The notes under the pieces: model-generated
What the model saw: the letters and a program-made list of their open reading frames with translations, nothing else
Databases searched by the model: none
What the model was told of the DNA's origin: nothing
Origin: Scleropages formosus
Taxonomy: Eukaryota; Chordata; Actinopteri; Osteoglossiformes; Osteoglossidae
DNA length: 64,000 bases
Assembly: GCF_900964775.1 (NCBI RefSeq)
Contig: NC_041806.1
Span: 26,811,488-26,875,487, forward strand
Direction of reading: 5' to 3'
In this document: positions 12,198 through 24,439 of the stretch, piece after piece
How positions within the stretch are numbered: position 1 is the stretch's first letter
Layout of the letters: every line of letters starts with the position of its first letter
Position numbers and translations under genes: made by a program

Positions 12198-12300
12198 AAC
12201 TTCTGAATTACATTTTTTTTATTATAGACTATTTAATAAAGTTATCAGTAATACACAACCAAAAGAATACATTAAAATCCACAATCAAACAAACCCAATT
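12198..12300 (-). mobile_element. Second truncated copy of the same LINE 3' end
   Basis: Repeats the first part of 11636-11718: 'tctgaattacattttttt', then 'taaagttatcagtaatacac', 'aaccaaa' and 'tccacaatcaaacaaaccca'. The two copies sit nearly end to end, suggesting tandem insertion or local duplication. Confidence 0.65.
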
Positions 12301-13205
12301 TACTGGACGTTTCCAACGCATTTGTAACGCTTTGTGAACCATGCCGAACTACCACATGTCCAGCTGCACTACATCCCGACACGAGTCCTTACGATGGGTG
12401 GTCGCGATGCTATGGTGGTTAAGGACCTTCTTGCCTGATGGGCACTGAGCTGCTTGGCATGTTAACACACGTGCGTCTGTCATTCATCTTTATAATTTGT
12501 CCTGTCTTTATTTGCATCTATTTGTGTATATTCTGCTGTTGCAAGCAGTTTCCTGAGCATTTAATAAAGTTTTATTCAATATAGTTCAAAAGCCCCTCCC
12601 AAACACACATCAAATGACCCCTTTCACAGGTCACCCCATCAGCATCTTGATATTTCTCAAATCTCAGGATAAACAGTATTGTTTTCAAAGTTGACTAACA
12701 AAGAAATGTTTTCTTGTGCGCCCACGTGTTTAGACTTTACATATTTTTAGTTTAAGTACAATATATATTTAATAAGCAAGCGCTTATGTTACCTTTTTGT
12801 GGAAGCCGACATTGATAACTCTTCCGTGTTGTGTGTGGGGAACCACGAAATTGAAGTTCTGTTATAAGCTTACAGGCGTGCAATTTGTCCACTATCAGGC
12901 TTCGTAAAACACCCAGAGCAGCTATCTCTCAATAAACACATCATGTGAGCTTATACGAAATAGACCAAAAGAAAAATGCAATTAAAGTATCTTAATAGTC
13001 CTTTCTCTCCCCAGGATTTAAAAGGTTAACTGCACTAGTCCCAGTCTCTAGCAAACATCCCATGTTTTCTCTAAGGTACCATATAACTGCTGAGAGACCA
13101 GCGGAGTAGTTATGTCTTAGTACTTTAAAGGAATATTTTTCCTTTGTAAAAGGTTCAACGGATACTGGGACAGTATAAATTCAGAGATTAAATGAAGGTA
13201 GAGAA
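12301..13205. other. Intergenic spacer before H4 gene 2
   Basis: No gene recognised. A moderately GC-rich piece at about 12305-12480 could be an unclassified repeat; the remainder is AT-rich. Confidence 0.4.
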
Positions 13206-13343
13206 GAACGTGATAATGTAAGTTCTTACAACGCGTTAAGTACGTTCGTAGAAGTGAAGGAGCAAGTTGTACTGCAGCTGTTTCAAAACACCTGAATTAG
13301 AATGCTACATAGAAGAAATTGCTCTTTTTCCAAGAAAGTGGGT

Positions 13344-13359
13344 GGCTCTTAGAAGAGCC
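13344..13359 (-). terminator. Histone 3' stem-loop of H4 gene 2
   Basis: Minus-strand GGCTCTTCTAAGAGCC: same 6-bp stem as the other genes but loop TCTA in place of TTTA. Both loops fit the metazoan consensus. Confidence 0.95.
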
Positions 13360-13392
13360 TTTGGTTCTTGGTTTTACAGGTCAGCGCAAACT

Positions 13393-13719
<327 letters not shown>

Positions 13720-13786
13720 TCACTTACACAGTAACCGAAACAAGCAATACAAGAGCACCCAACAACCACAAGTTATGGGAAGAAAG

Positions 13787-13800
13787 AGGACCTGATTGAG
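13787..13800 (-). promoter_or_regulatory. H4 promoter element (H4TF-2/HiNF-P-type site)
   Basis: The minus strand reads CTCAATCAGGTCCT, matching the H4 site II core. CCAAT-type sequences (plus-strand CCAAT near 13832 and 13875) lie further upstream. Confidence 0.65.
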
Positions 13801-14829
13801 ACATGCAATGGAAAAAAATCGTTGCCGCCTAGTGCCCCCCTCCAATCAAATTTAAATGACTCTTAAACTGGGCGCCAATCACCTTCTCGTTCAGGGTTAC
13901 CAAAGTTTCTCCCCCTCCGAGCGGGGTTTTTTTTTTTTTTGCAGGACTTCCGTGTAATTGCGCTTTGCGGTACTGTTATGTCTGAGAGACTTTCTTCCCC
14001 TTAAATTTTATTAAATGAAGTTAATACAATGTTGTTTACTCAAACACAATGATTTTGCTAACTGGCGTCTAGCCTCTTAAATGTTCACCTTGGGTTTTCA
14101 CAACCATATACTTTTTTAGTATTCCCCGGCAAAATCCAAATCCTTCCTGCCTAGGTATCCTTGTCCCTACCGTACACTTCTGCCCTATAAGTAACAACAG
14201 AAACAACTGATCACCACATACAATACACAAACATCAACAAATATATCAAACAAATTCAAAACCACATTTCCTACCCTTGGTCAACAAAGCTTACTAAAAA
14301 GTCATTACATTAAATGACTTGTCAAGACAGTAATATCTTTCCCATAACAACCCCCTCCCTGGCTTCAAAATATAAAACTGACCCACATCTTCCCCACACC
14401 AACATACCCAATAGATTAACCTGAGTCATCGTATCACATACATGCATCTTCCAAAACACATAAAATACTTCATAATTACAATACAAAAAAAACTTTACCA
14501 TACCGCCTAAAACCTAAAATCAGACAAAGCAGACATACACATAATAAATTAATCAATATAAAAAGTTAGAAGTGCACAAAATAACCTCATAAAACAAGGC
14601 CATTAAAAGCTGTGAATAAAATGCTATACAGATAAAAACCACATGAATTAAAGAGTTAGTTAAAAGTGCACAAACCTAACAAAACAAAACTACTAAAATC
14701 TGAAGATTACAGATAAAATTCACACAAATTAAATAATTATAAAAGGAAATAAAAATACAAGGGGTAGGATACAAGAAAGTACAATATGTTTTAAAAGAAT
14801 GCAGTTCCATAAAGTAGATATCCATCCTC

Positions 14830-15240
14830 AGAGCTTCAGACACATTTTTCCGCGAGGCCTTTCCATCTGTCCTTTGCCTCACAGTAGCCCCGGGCAATCA
14901 CATCCCGCTTTATCCTGAACTTCAGTTCAGCTCGGATTTTCAAAAAGACACCATAGGCTCCCATTTTCAACCCCTTTCGGACAAGATTGTGAGTTCGACA
15001 AAGAATTGTGGAATGTACACAATCAACCATTTCCTACCAGAGGTTGCTTTGTGTACCTTGGGAGACAGTCCCTTCATGATATCATCAAAAGTCAATGCCA
15101 TCTCACCATCAGGAACCCCCCTCCCACCCCTGCCCTTTCCTGTGTACATCACCTCCCTCCTCACAAATTCATGCCTCCCACCCCATACCTAACCAAACAC
15201 GTCTTTAAAAACCCTTTCCTTAAGTTACGAGGCATGGGGT
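14830..15240 (-). pseudogene. Tx1-like LINE ORF2, C-terminal region
   Basis: Overlapping minus-strand frames read WLIVYIPQFFVELTILS and then NLVRKGLKMGAYGVFLKIRA, with RWKGLAEKC near the end. This is the basic region after the RT in Tx1/L1-type proteins. It is broken between frames. Confidence 0.5.
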
Positions 15241-15493
15241 TGACATGAGCCAAATAGAGTAAGGTAAAGGAGGACGTCGACTTTCAAAATCAATACCTTA
15301 TGCAGGAAGGAAAGGAACCTCGCCTTCCACAGCCCCATCTTCCACCTGGCTATCGCAAGACGCTCCTCCCAGTTGACCCGGGTCGCTCGTTCTGAAAGAA
15401 AACCCACACCCAGCACTCTGAGGGGACCGCGCTCCCCAGAATCTAAAATACTTTACTTCTGTCTTCCAGAGCTTGAGCACTGAACCCGAGGCC

Positions 15494-16560
15494 CTACCGA
15501 ACATCTGAGTCAGGTGCAGCACTTGGGCGAGTGAGCATGCGGAACACGCAAACAGGACTGTCTGTATACTGAGCCAACTTGACAGTCCGACCCCTGCCTC
15601 CTGGAATGAGCAACCCATCTATTCCCAGGTGGGCTCGAATTGCTGCCACCAATGGCTCCACACAGAAAACGTAGAGGAGGGGAGACAGACACCCCTGTCT
15701 TACCCCCCTTGTCTGGGGCAACCACTCCCCGAGAGAGCCTTTAAGAACCCGGCTGCCAACCTCGTTTTAGAGTGCTCGGACCCACCCGAGAAAAATGGGG
15801 CCCAATCCCAATCTGCCCAAAATGTTAAACATGAAATTGTGGTCCACTCGACTGAACACCTTCTCCTGGTCCAGGCTAATCAGTGGTAAGGAAATTATTC
15901 TGTCCTCCACCTAGGTGATTGCACCTCTAATAAGATGTAAATTCCAGACTGCCAAGTGCCTGGGAACCCCGCATGTCTGGTCTTCATGGACCAGGAGGGC
16001 CATAACCTTCCTCAGACGCTCGGTTAGGATTTTAGCAATTAACTTTGCGTCAACACAGAGCATGGTCAGGAGCCTCCAGTTGTTCAGATCAGCTCTATCA
16101 CCCATCTTATGCAACAAGGATAAAACTCCCGACCTAATGCTCTCCGCTAGCTTACCTCGGGTCAGTACTTCTTCCACAACCTCAAGGAAGACAGGGTCCA
16201 GGACATACCAAAATGTGGAATAAAATTCCACTGGCAGTCCGTCCAAGCCTGGGACTTTTCTCTGGTTCATTCTGGAGAGCGCCTCAGACAGTTCTCCCAG
16301 AGTGATAGGTGCCTCTAGGCAAGCCCGGGAATCAGCCAGGAGGGTCGCTGCAAATGCTGTAAAAAAGAATCCCCTGTGACAGGGTTAGTTTCCTTTACCT
16401 TAAAAAGACTTTTATAAAACTCCATAGCAACCTCAACCATCCAGGCCCTATCCTTAACCAGCTCTCCTTGCCTAGTTCGCAAAGAAGTAAAACCCATATT
16501 GTGTTGATAGCCCCTTGCTTTATTAAAGAAAAAAGAGGAACATTTTTCATCTTCCTCCAA
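15494..16560 (-). pseudogene. Tx1-like LINE ORF2, reverse transcriptase
   Basis: In minus-strand order: CSSFFFNKARGYQ (16560 onwards), KVPGLDGLPVEFYSTFW with LLHKMGDRADLNNWRL (16270-15911), then GVRQGCLSPLLYVFCVEPL and LAQYTDSPVCVF (15721-15494). These correspond to fingers and palm motifs of non-LTR RTs. The catalytic box reads YTDS where YADD or FADD is expected, and pieces lie in different frames, so it is inactive. Confidence 0.75.
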
Positions 16561-17205
16561 TTCTCTTATTTGGGCTCTTGCAAGGAGAGCACTAGCTTAC
16601 TGGTCGTATAGTCACCTTAATTCCACCTTTAGGTCCGCTTCTCTGTCACTATTAAAATCTTTCCCATTATTATGGTGGGCATAGAGCTTTCCAAACTTTC
16701 TCCACTTTCTGAATAGCTCTGCGAGATCGAGCCTTCCTATGAACACAATACTGCCTAGTAATAGTTTGCACCTTCATTTTGGTGGCTTCCCACCAATCTG
16801 AAGCAGAGCAACAGAAAGGTTTGAGCTCCTGCCACACCTTAAAATGTTCATAAAAAGGTTCCTATACTCTTTCTCCTTCAAAACATCTACATCCAGTTTC
16901 CAGTACCCAGCACCGTGCAACGGGGCCTCTATGGAAACCGTAGCCTCTACCATCAAATGGTCTGTCGGTCAATGAGGAGAGAGATGAACCCGTTTAAAAA
17001 CAACAAGAGTCGGAAGCTAAAATATAATCCAGGCGACTTTGTGCTCCTCTACTATTAGACCAGGTAATGCCCGGATGATTGGGGTTGCATACTTTAAAAC
17101 CAACAGAAAGGCTAAATCTGAGCATAAAATTCTTAAAATGTTTGATGCCAACATCCTCTATCCTCCAGATATATATTTAAATCCCCACCAATTATTAAAT
17201 GTCTA

Positions 17206-17624
17206 TTACATACAGAAAAGGGGGCCAACTCTTCTAAAAGATATGCAGGAGGCGGCCTCTACCGGAGCGTAGACGCACATCGCACGGATGTGCTGTCCCC
17301 TCCAGGTGGCGTCCACTCCCCGTACTCTACCCTGTATAACAGTAAATGTGCTTACATTCTCAAAACTTCGGTCACAAAAGAGAATGCCAACACCTGTGGA
17401 GTGGACGCCACCCACACTCCAGTACAATCTACCTTTCCTCCAACCCGAAGAGAAAACGCCACATCCCGCTGGTCTCGAAGGTGGACTTCCTGTAAAAAAC
17501 ATAACTGGAAGGCAGAGGATGCAAGCCTATCAAACATCATTCTTTTCAAAACATTCAATCCTCTGACAGTTAAAGTTAAAATTTTAAAATCAGCCATAAA
17601 AGGGAGCAAAATAGAATTAACCAA
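17206..17624 (-). pseudogene. Tx1-like LINE ORF2, endonuclease region
   Basis: The frame at 17352-17624 reads ILTLTVRGLNVLKRMMFDRL and CFLQEVHLRD, the start of an exonuclease-endonuclease-phosphatase domain (usually 'LNVNGL...LQETH'). A second frame (17206-17502) continues with DATWRGQHIRAMCVYAP. Asn of the first motif and Glu of the second are recognisable, but the region is split. Confidence 0.65.
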
Positions 17625-17929
17625 CCATGAGAATAATGAAACCTGTTATTCATTAAATTTAAACCAAATTCATTCCCCTCCTGACATTTCTATCATACTC
17701 AAAATCTACAGCAACATATGGCTGCTCATTAATATCCTCATTCTGGTCTGAAAAAAGAGAGGAGCTCATCATACTGGGGGTGTGGCCACAACAACTAGCC
17801 AGTCTGTATGACTGCCATCCCTTACCAGCAAATATCAGTCTCTGTCCTCCATCTTTGCTGTCAGTTTTTCCTCTTTCTGATCACCCCCTCCTCTCTTCTG
17901 GTCTTCTTGTACTCTTTGGAGTGGGGCCT

Positions 17930-18423
17930 TTACTTCTCTTCCTGTTTGTGTCCTTTGGAGGGAGAGGTTCTTGATGTTACAAACATCAGGTGCTCCTTCT
18001 CTGCATGCACCTGTTCCTCAGCAACACTGGGTTGGAAAGACATCCCTTCCTCCCTTCCACCAGACACCCGGCTCCCTGACACAGCATCAGCAAAGGAGGG
18101 TTTCCTCAGAGCAGGTGCAGGCAAGATGATCTTCTGTCCTGCAGATATTACACCTGCACAGACCTTGTGTCCTCTCTCCAGACAGTTATTGCACCACATA
18201 TTGGTGCACTCAGCCCTCATATGCTGAAACCCCTGGCACAATCAGCAGAAGAATGGCTGGTTAGAATTAAAAAATAGCCCTTGCTTGTACCCAAATTGAA
18301 AGTAGTGGGTGGGTAGCAAAACCCCTCAAAACCTTGTGGATCAGAGAGTAAACTGATCCGGAACTGTCTTTTCCCCATTCCAGAACCCAAGTTCATCACT
18401 CGTATATCTTTATGGCTCGGCAA
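17930..18423 (-). pseudogene. Tx1-like LINE ORF1, zinc-knuckle region
   Basis: The frame at 17930-18241 reads CQGFQHMRAECTNMWCNNCL then ERGHKVCAG, a pair of CCHC-like knuckles, followed by a polar Ser/Pro/Glu tail (FADAVSGSR). Tx1-group ORF1 proteins carry such knuckles. The upstream frame (18217-18423) is disconnected. Sequence to about 18950 is probably the 5' part of the element. Confidence 0.6.
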
Positions 18424-19238
18424 AAGATCAACATACCTTTGTAGAAATTCTCATATCAACTCTGCCAAAATAAAAGGTTTAAAAACTCAGCTACTATGCA
18501 CTGGTTATTAACCCAACTGTTCATCATAAAATTTCAATCCAGGATGATTAGCAAAGGTTCTGCAATTCTCAATCTTTTTAAAAAGAAGTTCTGTGGTTAA
18601 AGTGACAAAACCTCAGCAGATTGTATTTGAAACATCCTCCACAGTAAGACTGAGAAGACCCAAAATTACCTCTTTTATAAAAGGTAAGTCAGTCATGGAG
18701 GTTTGTCTTCCTCCTGGGATCTCCATTAGATCAGGCTGTGTTTTTCCTAGTCCTCCCTCCCCATTCCATTTGGCAGAAAAGCTCAGTCACCTGCCTATTT
18801 TTATTAATAGTCCAGCAGCAGTTCCTTTCTCACAGATTGAGTTCTTGGCAAAAAAGTTTCATGTACAAAACAATGTAAGACTAATAAAGGGTTTAGAAAA
18901 TAAGGTCTCTAGTTCACCCCATGATAGTTATGCTACCTACTAGACATACACTAGGATCGCTAGGCTACCTAAAGAAAATAAGAGCCTTCCAGAGAATGGA
19001 TCACCCCATGCCAGTGGCAGACAAGCCACCTACAGGTAACCTCTACCCCCTCTAAGCACTACAGCAGCATCTTGTAGCAAGAAAGTATTAGCCAAAAGGC
19101 AAGAAACAAACGTGATAATATTTTACAATGTTAAGTACGTTCGTAGAAGTAAAAGAGCAAGTTGCACTGCAGCTGTTTCAAAACACCTGAATTAGAATGC
19201 TACATAGAAGAAATTGCTCTTTTTCCAAGAAAGTGGGT

Positions 19239-19254
19239 GGCTCTTAGAAGAGCC
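19239..19254 (-). terminator. Histone 3' stem-loop of H4 gene 3
   Basis: Minus-strand GGCTCTTCTAAGAGCC with TCTA loop, as in H4 gene 2. Confidence 0.95.
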
Positions 19255-19287
19255 TTTGGTTCTTGGTTTTACAGGTCAGCGCAAACT

Positions 19288-19614
<327 letters not shown>

Positions 19615-19684
19615 TCACTCACACAGTAACCGAAGCAAGAAATACAACAGCAACCGCCAACAACCACAAGTTATGGGAAGAAAG

Positions 19685-19698
19685 AGGACCTGATTGAG
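19685..19698 (-). promoter_or_regulatory. H4 promoter element (H4TF-2/HiNF-P-type site)
   Basis: Minus-strand CTCAATCAGGTCCT, the same as upstream of H4 gene 2 and about 85 bp from the ATG. Confidence 0.65.
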
Positions 19699-19889
19699 AC
19701 ATGCAATGGAAAAAATCGTTGCCGCCTAGTGCCCCCCTCCAATCAAATTTAAATGACTCTTTGTAACTGGGCGCCAATCACCTTCTCGTTCAGGGTTACC
19801 AATTTTCTCCCCCTCCGAGCGGGTTTTTTTTTTTTTTTTGCGCGCTTGCAGGACTTCCGTGTATTTGCGCTTTGCGGTACTGCGGATCT

Positions 19890-21165
19890 TAGTAGGTATG
19901 AGACACTTAGCCAGAACTTTTCCAGGAAAAAACTATGGGTATCAATGGGTAAATTACTAAGTATCTTAGTATTGAAACCAAAGATTGTAAGCTGGGACAA
20001 GCGATTTCAGATGATGATGATGACTGTAAGCTGCTTTGCAAGAAGATGGGCTCAGCTCAATAGAATAAATACTAGTATGTATGAGTTCCAAACGGATATC
20101 TAGTAGAAGTATGAAACTTTAACTTTTTTAAAAGAACAATTAGCTAGGTGAAGCTGTCTGAAGCAGAAAGGCCCCAAACATCCAATGACACCAGGTTACA
20201 TCAGTGTTGAAGGGTCCAAGTGCATCACAGGATGTCTGATACGAAAGAAACCCATACTGATAAACTGACTGATCTAAATAATTTCTGCTCTATCACTGAC
20301 ACACTCACTGTAAGTAACTCTTTTCCCGAAGATAGTGTTGAGGCGCCAGAGGGAGCAAGGTAAGGGAGGGTAAAGCGCAGGTGTGATCCCAGTCTACTAT
20401 GGTGCACTTTTACCTGCAAAAGTGCACCATTAAAAGTAGTGGCTGTTTTGACAGTCTTTCTGCGTGTATCTGAAAAATATGATGCTTAATTCAGTCATGT
20501 GGATTTTTATAGACAACCAATGTCAAACTTAGTCTGAAAGACAGCAGTGACTTTTTGGATTCATTATGTTAATACATCAGTTCTACTAATTATTGTGTGA
20601 CTGAGAGACAAATTATCGAAAACGGGAAAGTGTTATGATAGTTTGCAGTTTTTAGAGGAATGTAAGAATAAGGAAAGAGGGCAGTTATGTTATAGGGAGT
20701 ACAGGTATATTAGGGAAGGTCACAAGTGTGTTATACTGTGTTTTCGATTTCTACCTCTGAACCACACACTCCTAAGTACTGTGAGCTAACGATAGAGAGA
20801 TGGTCATTATCACAGTCGCCAGGGTTATGGTTAGTGTAACTGCGTATTTTACAAGAGACACAATAAATCATAATTTTTTTAAGGGTTAAAAAACGTTTGT
20901 CTTGACTTCGGGGCCACAAACAAGACTCGGTGATATTCATACATCTGTTGTCAATTTCGGTCTGTGAAAAGCCGGGTCGCAGTGCTCCGCGTTCGGGACA
21001 CGCTATGCGGTAGGGCACACCCAGAGAAACGGTCTAATCAATAACCATTTTCTGATCAATACAATATTCATATGATCGCTCAGTAAATGTGGCGAAAGGG
21101 TGACCTTCTCCCAGAAGAGCTCCCCCCGCCGACGGAGAGCGGAACTGCACATCCGGGGACTCTGG
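19890..21165. other. Intergenic region and mob4 upstream region
   Basis: No gene recognised. It contains a perfect hairpin at 20399-20430 (listed separately). From about 20930 the CpG content rises towards the mob4 start, consistent with a housekeeping-type promoter. No HSPE1 or HSPD1 sequence is visible. Confidence 0.5.
20399..20430. repeat. Perfect 13-bp inverted repeat (hairpin)
   Basis: Arms ATGGTGCACTTTT (20399-20411) and AAAAGTGCACCAT (20418-20430) enclose a 6-nt loop ACCTGC. The arms match at every base. It lies about 740 bp upstream of the mob4 start codon. It is too short for a typical pre-miRNA and lacks a following T-run for Pol III. Confidence 0.8.
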
Positions 21166-21169
21166 CGCG

Positions 21170-21325
21170 ATGGTCATGGCGGAGGGTACTGCAGTTCTCA
21201 GGAGGAATCGTCCGGGAACAAAGGCCCAGGTTCGTACGTTCCAGCTAGAATCGTATGGGCTCACAATAAAGTAACTATGAATTAGGTTTACGCCGGAGGT
21301 GCAACCGAGAGAGGCGTGTTTTTGT

Positions 21326-21357
<32 letters not shown>

Positions 21358-24011
21358 CCGACGGTGCCATTATCATTAGAAACAGGAACAACAAGGGCCG
21401 CGGCGGGGCCTCCTTGTCTGGCTGCTGCTCGGAAACATGGAAACATGGAAATATGGGAACTGAGGGGAAGGGATCGCGTGCGAACGCGTCGCCGTCTTCG
21501 TGCCTCCGTTCTCGTGCGAGCTGCGCGTGATGGCGGACGGCGGTAAACAACCAGAGCGAAGCGGAGCTTTTCTGTCAGTTCTGGAGGATCCCCCCGCTTA
21601 TCCCAGTTCCCTTCGCGTCCCGTGTGCGCCTTTGCGGTCGTTTATTCACGTGCTGTTGCTGTTCGCCTCTAATAATTATTAGCAGTTTGATTCTGGTTCG
21701 ATTTCCACCTTTTTGCAGCTGTAGAATTCGCGTTGGTCGCGGGTTGGCGGCGGTGTCCTCGACTTCCGACGAGATTTTCCTCCGAATCCCCTACCCTCAT
21801 AAACAAGGACTTATCAACACTAGGTTATAAATTATGATCTTCATGTAAAGCTCAGCGCACAAAAACACGTTATATCGCATCGCTCGTATTTTCACTAATC
21901 GGTTCGAAGGTTGCAGGTTCGAATCCCACCCACTGCAGTGCTGTAGTGTTCTAAACAGTGAAATGACCAGCGCTGTAGGGCACAATAATTGCAGGTAACT
22001 GAACATTTGAATAAAAGCACCAGATTTAATGGATTCATGTAAACGGGAAATAATACTCTATGTAGCACAGTTTTCGCTGAAGCATCTAGGTCTGTGGTGC
22101 CCCGTGATCCTGAGACAGTCCGACACAATTTAATCGGGTTGCTGGAATGTGGCTGCAAGTCCGGTTAGGTCATAACTCGCATATGTTGTACCTTAAGGGC
22201 TACCTGTAAATATATGTGTTAACCCTTTTTTTTTCCTTTTCTAACAATAATGTTTTGCTAAGAACCCAGCGGATGAATAAAGTCCTTAATTTTGTTTGTT
22301 TCACAGGTGAAGCCATGTCTTCTGTAAAAAGTCTTTCCCAGCGGTTGATCCTCTGCACTGGAACCGGTCTATTTTTGCACATGATCTGCATGTAATAACA
22401 TGGGAAAGTGTCTCTGGAAGAGCTCTAGCAGATGAATAATCAGAGCGGGTGGAAATGGGTGGCCTACATAGTTTCCCAGCCGGACAGGAAGTTGTGACGA
22501 CGCCCAGTCGTCCCGTGGGCATAGTTGGCCTTTGCGGCAAAATTGTACGAAGAATGACTTGTCCTTTCTTGGCTGCAGGATTTCTACAACTGGCCCGATG
22601 AGTCTTTCGAGGAGATGGACAGCACCCTGGCTGTGCAGCAGGTGAGCGCCTTGGATTATGGATGTTCATAGCTCAGTGCCGAATCCTTCGTTCAGGTTCC
22701 GTCAGGTCAACGCAGAGACCCTGTTGAGGCTGTAGTTTGGTTCAACTTTGCCTGTGTTTTGCGTTTAGAGAAGTGCTCAGTGGGATTTGAAGTTGACGTG
22801 TATTTTATCGTCTCTGTTGTCTCAGTACATTCAGCAGAATATCCGCTCAGATTGTTCCAACATCGACAAGATCCTGGAGCCTCCGGAGGGACAGGATGAG
22901 GGCGTCTGGAAGTACGAGCACCTCAGGTACTCGGAGCTCGTACTATTGTGAGCTTCTCCTGTTTCTGAGCAAGACGTATGGATTGGTTTCCACGGCAACA
23001 TTCTTCTGCTCCCTTGTGTGCTTTGATACCATGATTGTAATGAGTCTTTCTGTGTTCCAGACAGTTCTGCCTGGAGCTGAATGGACTGGCTGTGAAATTG
23101 CAGGTACCTTGCTGACCCAGCGCCTTTCATTTCGCACGTCTTGGAGACATTCTTTGTCCACATTGTCGTGCGTGTACTTGTCATGTGCGCTGTGCCCCCC
23201 CCCTGCAGAGCGAGTGTCACCCTGACACCTGCACCCAGATGACAGCCACAGAGCAGTGGATCTTCTTGTGTGCGGCACATAAGACTCCCAAAGAGGTCGG
23301 AGCCCCGTGATCGCGTGCGGCACTCATAGTCGCTGCATTGCTGCTGTTTTAACGTGTGTGTTTGTACCTTCAGTGTCCTGCCATTGACTACACGAGGCAC
23401 ACGCTGGATGGGGCAGCCTGCCTGTTGAACAGTAACAAGTATTTCCCAAGCCGGTGAGCTCTACTTGGTGTTCGGTTTAATACGGTAATTGCGGACATGG
23501 CGTGTTGCTGAAACGTGGAGCGATTTGCAAATGCACCATCTCCTTCCGTCTCTCACACGTTACCAGAGTGAGCATTAAGGAGTCATCTGTAGCAAAGCTG
23601 GGCTCCGTGTGCCGGCGCATCTACCGGATATTCTCCCACGCCTACTTCCACCACAGGCAGATATTTGACAAGTATGAGGTGAGTCCCAAGCAAGGGAAAA
23701 TTGCTCCGTACGTTTTACCCGGAATACTGTCCGAGAACTGGAGCTGCAGTAGCCTGCTCGCTCTTATGTAAATGCAGTTTACGCAATGTGCGTGTCCGGG
23801 CTAGAAGTTCTTGCCGCATTAGGCCCTGATGAGTCAGTGTATCTGTGCGTCTCATTACTTTATCCCCCCACCCGCACAGAACGAGACCTTCCTCTGTCAC
23901 CGGTTCACGCGCTTCGTGATGAAGTACAACCTGATGTCTAAAGACAACCTGATCGTGCCGATCTTGGAGGAGGAGGTGCAGAACGCCACGGCGGGGGAGA
24001 GCGAGGCCTGA
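21170..24011 (+). CDS. mob4: MOB kinase activator-like 4 (phocein)
   Basis: Eight coding exons join to 225 residues, the length of human MOB4: 21170-21229, 22579-22641, 22826-22926, 23061-23103, 23209-23295, 23374-23453, 23567-23678 and 23880-24011. All introns are GT-AG and phases agree. The protein starts [20 protein letters not shown] and ends [11 protein letters not shown]. The zinc site is intact: Cys92, Cys97, His169 and His174. Mob4 is a STRIPAK subunit linking striatin/PP2A with MST-type kinases, with roles in vesicle traffic and Hippo signalling. It converges on rftn2, as in human. The first intron is the longest and contains a second CpG-rich stretch. Confidence 0.96.
21380..21780. 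promoter_or_regulatory. CpG-rich segment in mob4 intron 1
   Basis: CpG-dense DNA, for example around 'cgcgtgcgaacgcgtcgccg', lying after a long T-run (21330-21355). It contains 'gcgtgatggcggacggcgg', an ATG in a good context. It could be the downstream part of the mob4 CpG island or an alternative first exon. No splice evidence can be read directly. Confidence 0.35.
21890..21960 (+). mobile_element. tRNA-SINE head fragment
   Basis: Contains 'ggttgcaggttcgaatccca', a Pol III B-box (GGTTCGAATCC) in the context seen in the tRNA-headed, L2-tailed SINE at 25311-25506 (reverse complement). Tail not preserved. Confidence 0.5.
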
Positions 24012-24401
24012 TGTACAGAAACATAATGCATCTAAAACATGCGCGTCTGGTCATCGGGCTCAAGCGGCCAGAGGCGGCGCTCTAGTGTCATTGCAGTCTG
24101 GTCATCTTTCCATACTACAGAAACTTGCGAATATTGTGTCTGTGAGGTGTAAATGCACAGAATACACAGTGTTGAGTCCCTGTACATGTTTCCCCATTCC
24201 TTAACACCTAATGACAACTTTCCCCTGGACTCTGTCTGGCTCTCTCTGACCTGCCTGTGCAGGAATGCCACTTGTTAAATCACTTTTTTTTTTTTTTCTT
24301 TTTCTTTTTTAAGTTATTGTGTGGGTGGCTACAGCATGTCTGTCATATCTTTATACTTTCTGGTTTTTAACTAAAATTTTATTGTTACTTCCAGTATACG
24401 T

Positions 24402-24407
24402 AATAAA
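24402..24407 (+). terminator. mob4 polyadenylation signal
   Basis: AATAAA about 390 nt beyond the mob4 stop codon, the first such hexamer in the 3' flank. Confidence 0.6.
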
Positions 24408-24439
24408 ACTAATCGATACCCAGTGCTGCTGTCTGTAGT

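Larger units (their letters stand above)
14230..18950 (-). mobile_element. Degraded Tx1-like (L1-group) LINE
   Basis: Minus-strand element with parts in LINE order: an ORF1-like zinc-knuckle protein (about 17930-18423), an apurinic endonuclease region (about 17206-17624), a reverse-transcriptase region (about 15494-16560), a C-terminal region (about 14830-15240) and 3' untranslated sequence (14230-14820). A CCHC-bearing ORF1 and the 'PGLDGLPVEFY' RT block point to the Tx1 branch. ORF2 is split over several frames, so the copy is dead. It lies exactly between the two duplicated H4 blocks. Both ends are approximate. Confidence 0.75.
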
